A DNA stretch of 15,798 nt from the NCBI GenBank assembly GCA_028707375.1, contig JAQWCB010000006.1:1-15798 (forward strand), written 5' to 3'. The translations under genes were made by a program, and so were the position numbers. This document shows, piece after piece, positions 14,055 to 15,798 of this stretch (position 1 is the stretch's first letter; each line of letters begins with the position of its first letter). The notes under the pieces are model-generated. The model worked only from the letters and a program-made list of their open reading frames with translations. It had not been told where the DNA came from and did no database searches. Source of the DNA: Bacilli bacterium (GTDB lineage: Bacteria > Bacillota_I > Bacilli_A > RFN20 > CAG-288).

Positions 14055-15798
14055 ATGTCAATAGATTTTAAAAATGAACTAAATAAAGAGCAGTATCTAG
14101 CCGCAACTAGCCAAGCCAAACACTTGAAGATAATTGCTGGTGCCGGAACGGGGAAAACTAGAACACTTACTTATCGTTTAGCTAATATGATTATGCGAAA
14201 TGAATTCTTTCCTAGTCAAATTGTTGCGATAACTTTTACAAATAAAGTTGCTAGAGAAATGCGCGAGCGAGTGAAAGATATTTTGCAAAAGAATAATCTC
14301 GACTTTGTAGGCCAGCCAATTATAATGACTTTTCATGGTTTTTGCTATCGCTTTTTGCGTAAAGAACTGTATACGCATTACAACAATTTCAAGGAACCTT
14401 TTAGTATTGCTGATGAAAAGGATCAAGCCCAAATTTTTAAAAATATCGCCACCCGTGAGGGATGGAAATATAATGATAAACTATTTCAAGATATGAAAAA
14501 ATCCATCTATGCGATGAAGACTAAAGGCATAACTGTTGATGAAGCGGACGAGGAAACTTTGACCGCACGAAAAATTAAACATTTTTATGAACTTTATCAG
14601 GAAGATTTGGCTAAATCAAACGCTCTCGATTTTGATGATTTGCTGATGTTCACTTATGAGATATTGAAAAGAGATGATGAATGTAAATTGGCTTATCAGA
14701 AGAAATATAGAGCCTTTCTCATCGATGAATTTCAGGATACCAATCTTTTGCAATACAAAATTGTACGTCTATTCATGGCTCCGGATACCGAACTTTGTGT
14801 TGTGGGCGATCCAGATCAAACCATTTACACTTGGCGCGGAGCGGACAACAATATTATCAAAACAAAGTTGAACAAGGATTTTAAGGATTTGGAAACAATC
14901 GTTTTGAACTTGAATTACCGCTCAACGCAGAAGATACTTGACAAGGCCAATGAACTGATTAAACACAATAATGATCGGGTGGATAAATCGCTGATTGCTT
15001 TCTCAAAGGAGAACGGCAAGGATGTGGAATTTATTTCAGCGGTCAATCAAGACAGTGAAGCGAAGAATATAGCGATAAAGATAAATTATTACCACAACAA
15101 TTTTCATGTCAAATATTCGGACATGGCTATTATTTATCGCTCCAATTATCTATCGCGAATATTTGAAAAAACTTTTAATCTTTTTCGTATTCCTTATGAA
15201 CTATATGGCGGAACGAAATTCTATGAACGGGCTGAGGTTAAGGCGGGATTGGCCTATTTAAGATTATTAAATAATCCTGATGATTCACTTTCATTTGATA
15301 GAGTTATTCACGCCCCATCTATCAAAATTGGAGAAGTGACTTCAATGAGGATGACAGCGTTGGCTGATCAAAAGGGCAAGTCTATTTTTCGCTTGGTAAG
15401 AGAAAATTTTGATGAACTTGATATATCATCCGTTCAACGCGATGGTCTTAACAAAATTGTTAACGCTATTAATCAGGCGGAGACTAATTTAAAAAAATCT
15501 CAAAGCATCGATGAAAGTGTCAAAGTTATCAAAGAATATTTTAGTGAAGCTGGATTTTTAAGTTACGTAAAGAAATGGGATGAAAGCGAGAAAGAGGATC
15601 AAGACAAAGCCTATTCTCGCGAGGACAACATTAACGAATTGATCGGTGCTTTTCACGACTATCTAGTGAATGCTACAAACAATGCTGACGAAGATGAACA
15701 ACCTAATCTTAATGATTTTTTAATTAATGTGGCTCTTGAATCTGACCAAGATACGATGAAAGATGAAGAAAAAGTTGCAGTTATGACTGGACACGTTT
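14055..15798 (+). CDS. pcrA: UvrD/PcrA-type superfamily 1 DNA helicase (3' truncated by window end)
   Basis: ATP-driven 3'-5' DNA helicase used in nucleotide excision repair, plasmid replication and clearing of protein roadblocks. The first 581 codons are visible and open to the window end; full-length members are about 700-750 residues. Visible motifs in order: Q motif L-N-K-E-Q (9-13), Walker A A-G-A-G-T-G-K-T (28-35), motif Ia T-F-T-N-K-V-A-R-E-M, T-F-H-G-F, Walker B L-I-D-E-F-Q-D-T (222-229, D224-E225), motif III V-G-D-P-D-Q-T-I-Y-T-W-R-G-A-D (250-264), motif IV L-N-Y-R-S-T, and the start of motif V, V-M-T-G-H-V, at the very end. Motif V usually reads M-T-x-H-x-A/S-K-G-L-E-F, so the missing part should continue that way. 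GGAAGG precedes the ATG by 5 nt. The pcrA name versus uvrD or rep is by analogy with Gram-positive bacteria. Confidence 0.93.
   Translation, partial: MSIDFKNELNKEQYLAATSQAKHLKIIAGAGTGKTRTLTYRLANMIMRNEFFPSQIVAITFTNKVAREMRERVKDILQKNNLDFVGQPIIMTFHGFCYRFLRKELYTHYNNFKEPFSIADEKDQAQIFKNIATREGWKYNDKLFQDMKKSIYAMKTKGITVDEADEETLTARKIKHFYELYQEDLAKSNALDFDDLLMFTYEILKRDDECKLAYQKKYRAFLIDEFQDTNLLQYKIVRLFMAPDTELCVVGDPDQTIYTWRGADNNIIKTKLNKDFKDLETIVLNLNYRSTQKILDKANELIKHNNDRVDKSLIAFSKENGKDVEFISAVNQDSEAKNIAIKINYYHNNFHVKYSDMAIIYRSNYLSRIFEKTFNLFRIPYELYGGTKFYERAEVKAGLAYLRLLNNPDDSLSFDRVIHAPSIKIGEVTSMRMTALADQKGKSIFRLVRENFDELDISSVQRDGLNKIVNAINQAETNLKKSQSIDESVKVIKEYFSEAGFLSYVKKWDESEKEDQDKAYSREDNINELIGAFHDYLVNATNNADEDEQPNLNDFLINVALESDQDTMKDEEKVAVMTGHV

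Overview
The window is AT-rich and uses the standard genetic code: Trp is TGG throughout, and all nine visible stop codons are TAA or TAG. Gene content points to an anaerobic low-GC Bacillota, probably an uncultured gut-type Bacilli lineage near the Erysipelotrichales/Mollicutes side. The supporting traits are Gram-positive style Shine-Dalgarno sites, a cre-like catabolite operator, a lipoprotein signal, a flavodiiron protein and a UDP-galactopyranose mutase. The taxonomic guess is inference from content, not a match.

Left part (1-5059, all +). The 3' end of a gene coding for two tandem beta-sandwich-like repeats ends at a strong hairpin terminator. It is followed by a membrane-anchored family 3 glycoside hydrolase (GH3) whose two catalytic domains are in swapped order (circular permutation). 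The 3' end of that gene overlaps by 20 nt a predicted lipoprotein with a calcineurin-type phosphoesterase domain. Together they look like a cell-surface unit acting on glycans or glycan phosphates.

Middle (5060-9995, +). A 520-nt intergenic region is full of structure: a 102-nt nested hairpin, a 10-bp inverted repeat, a near-consensus cre site and a cluster of TTGAT motifs. It precedes a second, canonical and probably cytoplasmic GH3 enzyme. A four-TM GtrA-like protein with a charged coiled-coil N-terminus follows 3 nt later, then a family 2 glycosyltransferase after a 14-bp hairpin. The likely division of labour is sugar release by the GH3 enzymes and surface-glycan building by the GtrA-like protein, the glycosyltransferase and the mutase.

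Right part. On the minus strand lie glf (UDP-galactopyranose mutase, ending 3 nt from the convergent glycosyltransferase), a flavodiiron protein, and three tRNA-Pro genes with three different anticodons (CGG, AGG, TGG). The AGG copy has paired changes at elbow positions 19 and 56. Then come upp (uracil phosphoribosyltransferase, minus) and, divergently, the first 581 codons of a PcrA/UvrD-type helicase (+), cut by the window end. The upp/helicase divergent promoter region carries a perfect 13-bp inverted repeat covering both start regions.

Most noteworthy: the doubly anchored permuted GH3, the proline tRNA trio with its unusual AGG member, the structured leader of the second GH3, and the mirrored upp/helicase promoters. 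I found no CRISPR array, transposase, phage gene or defence system.
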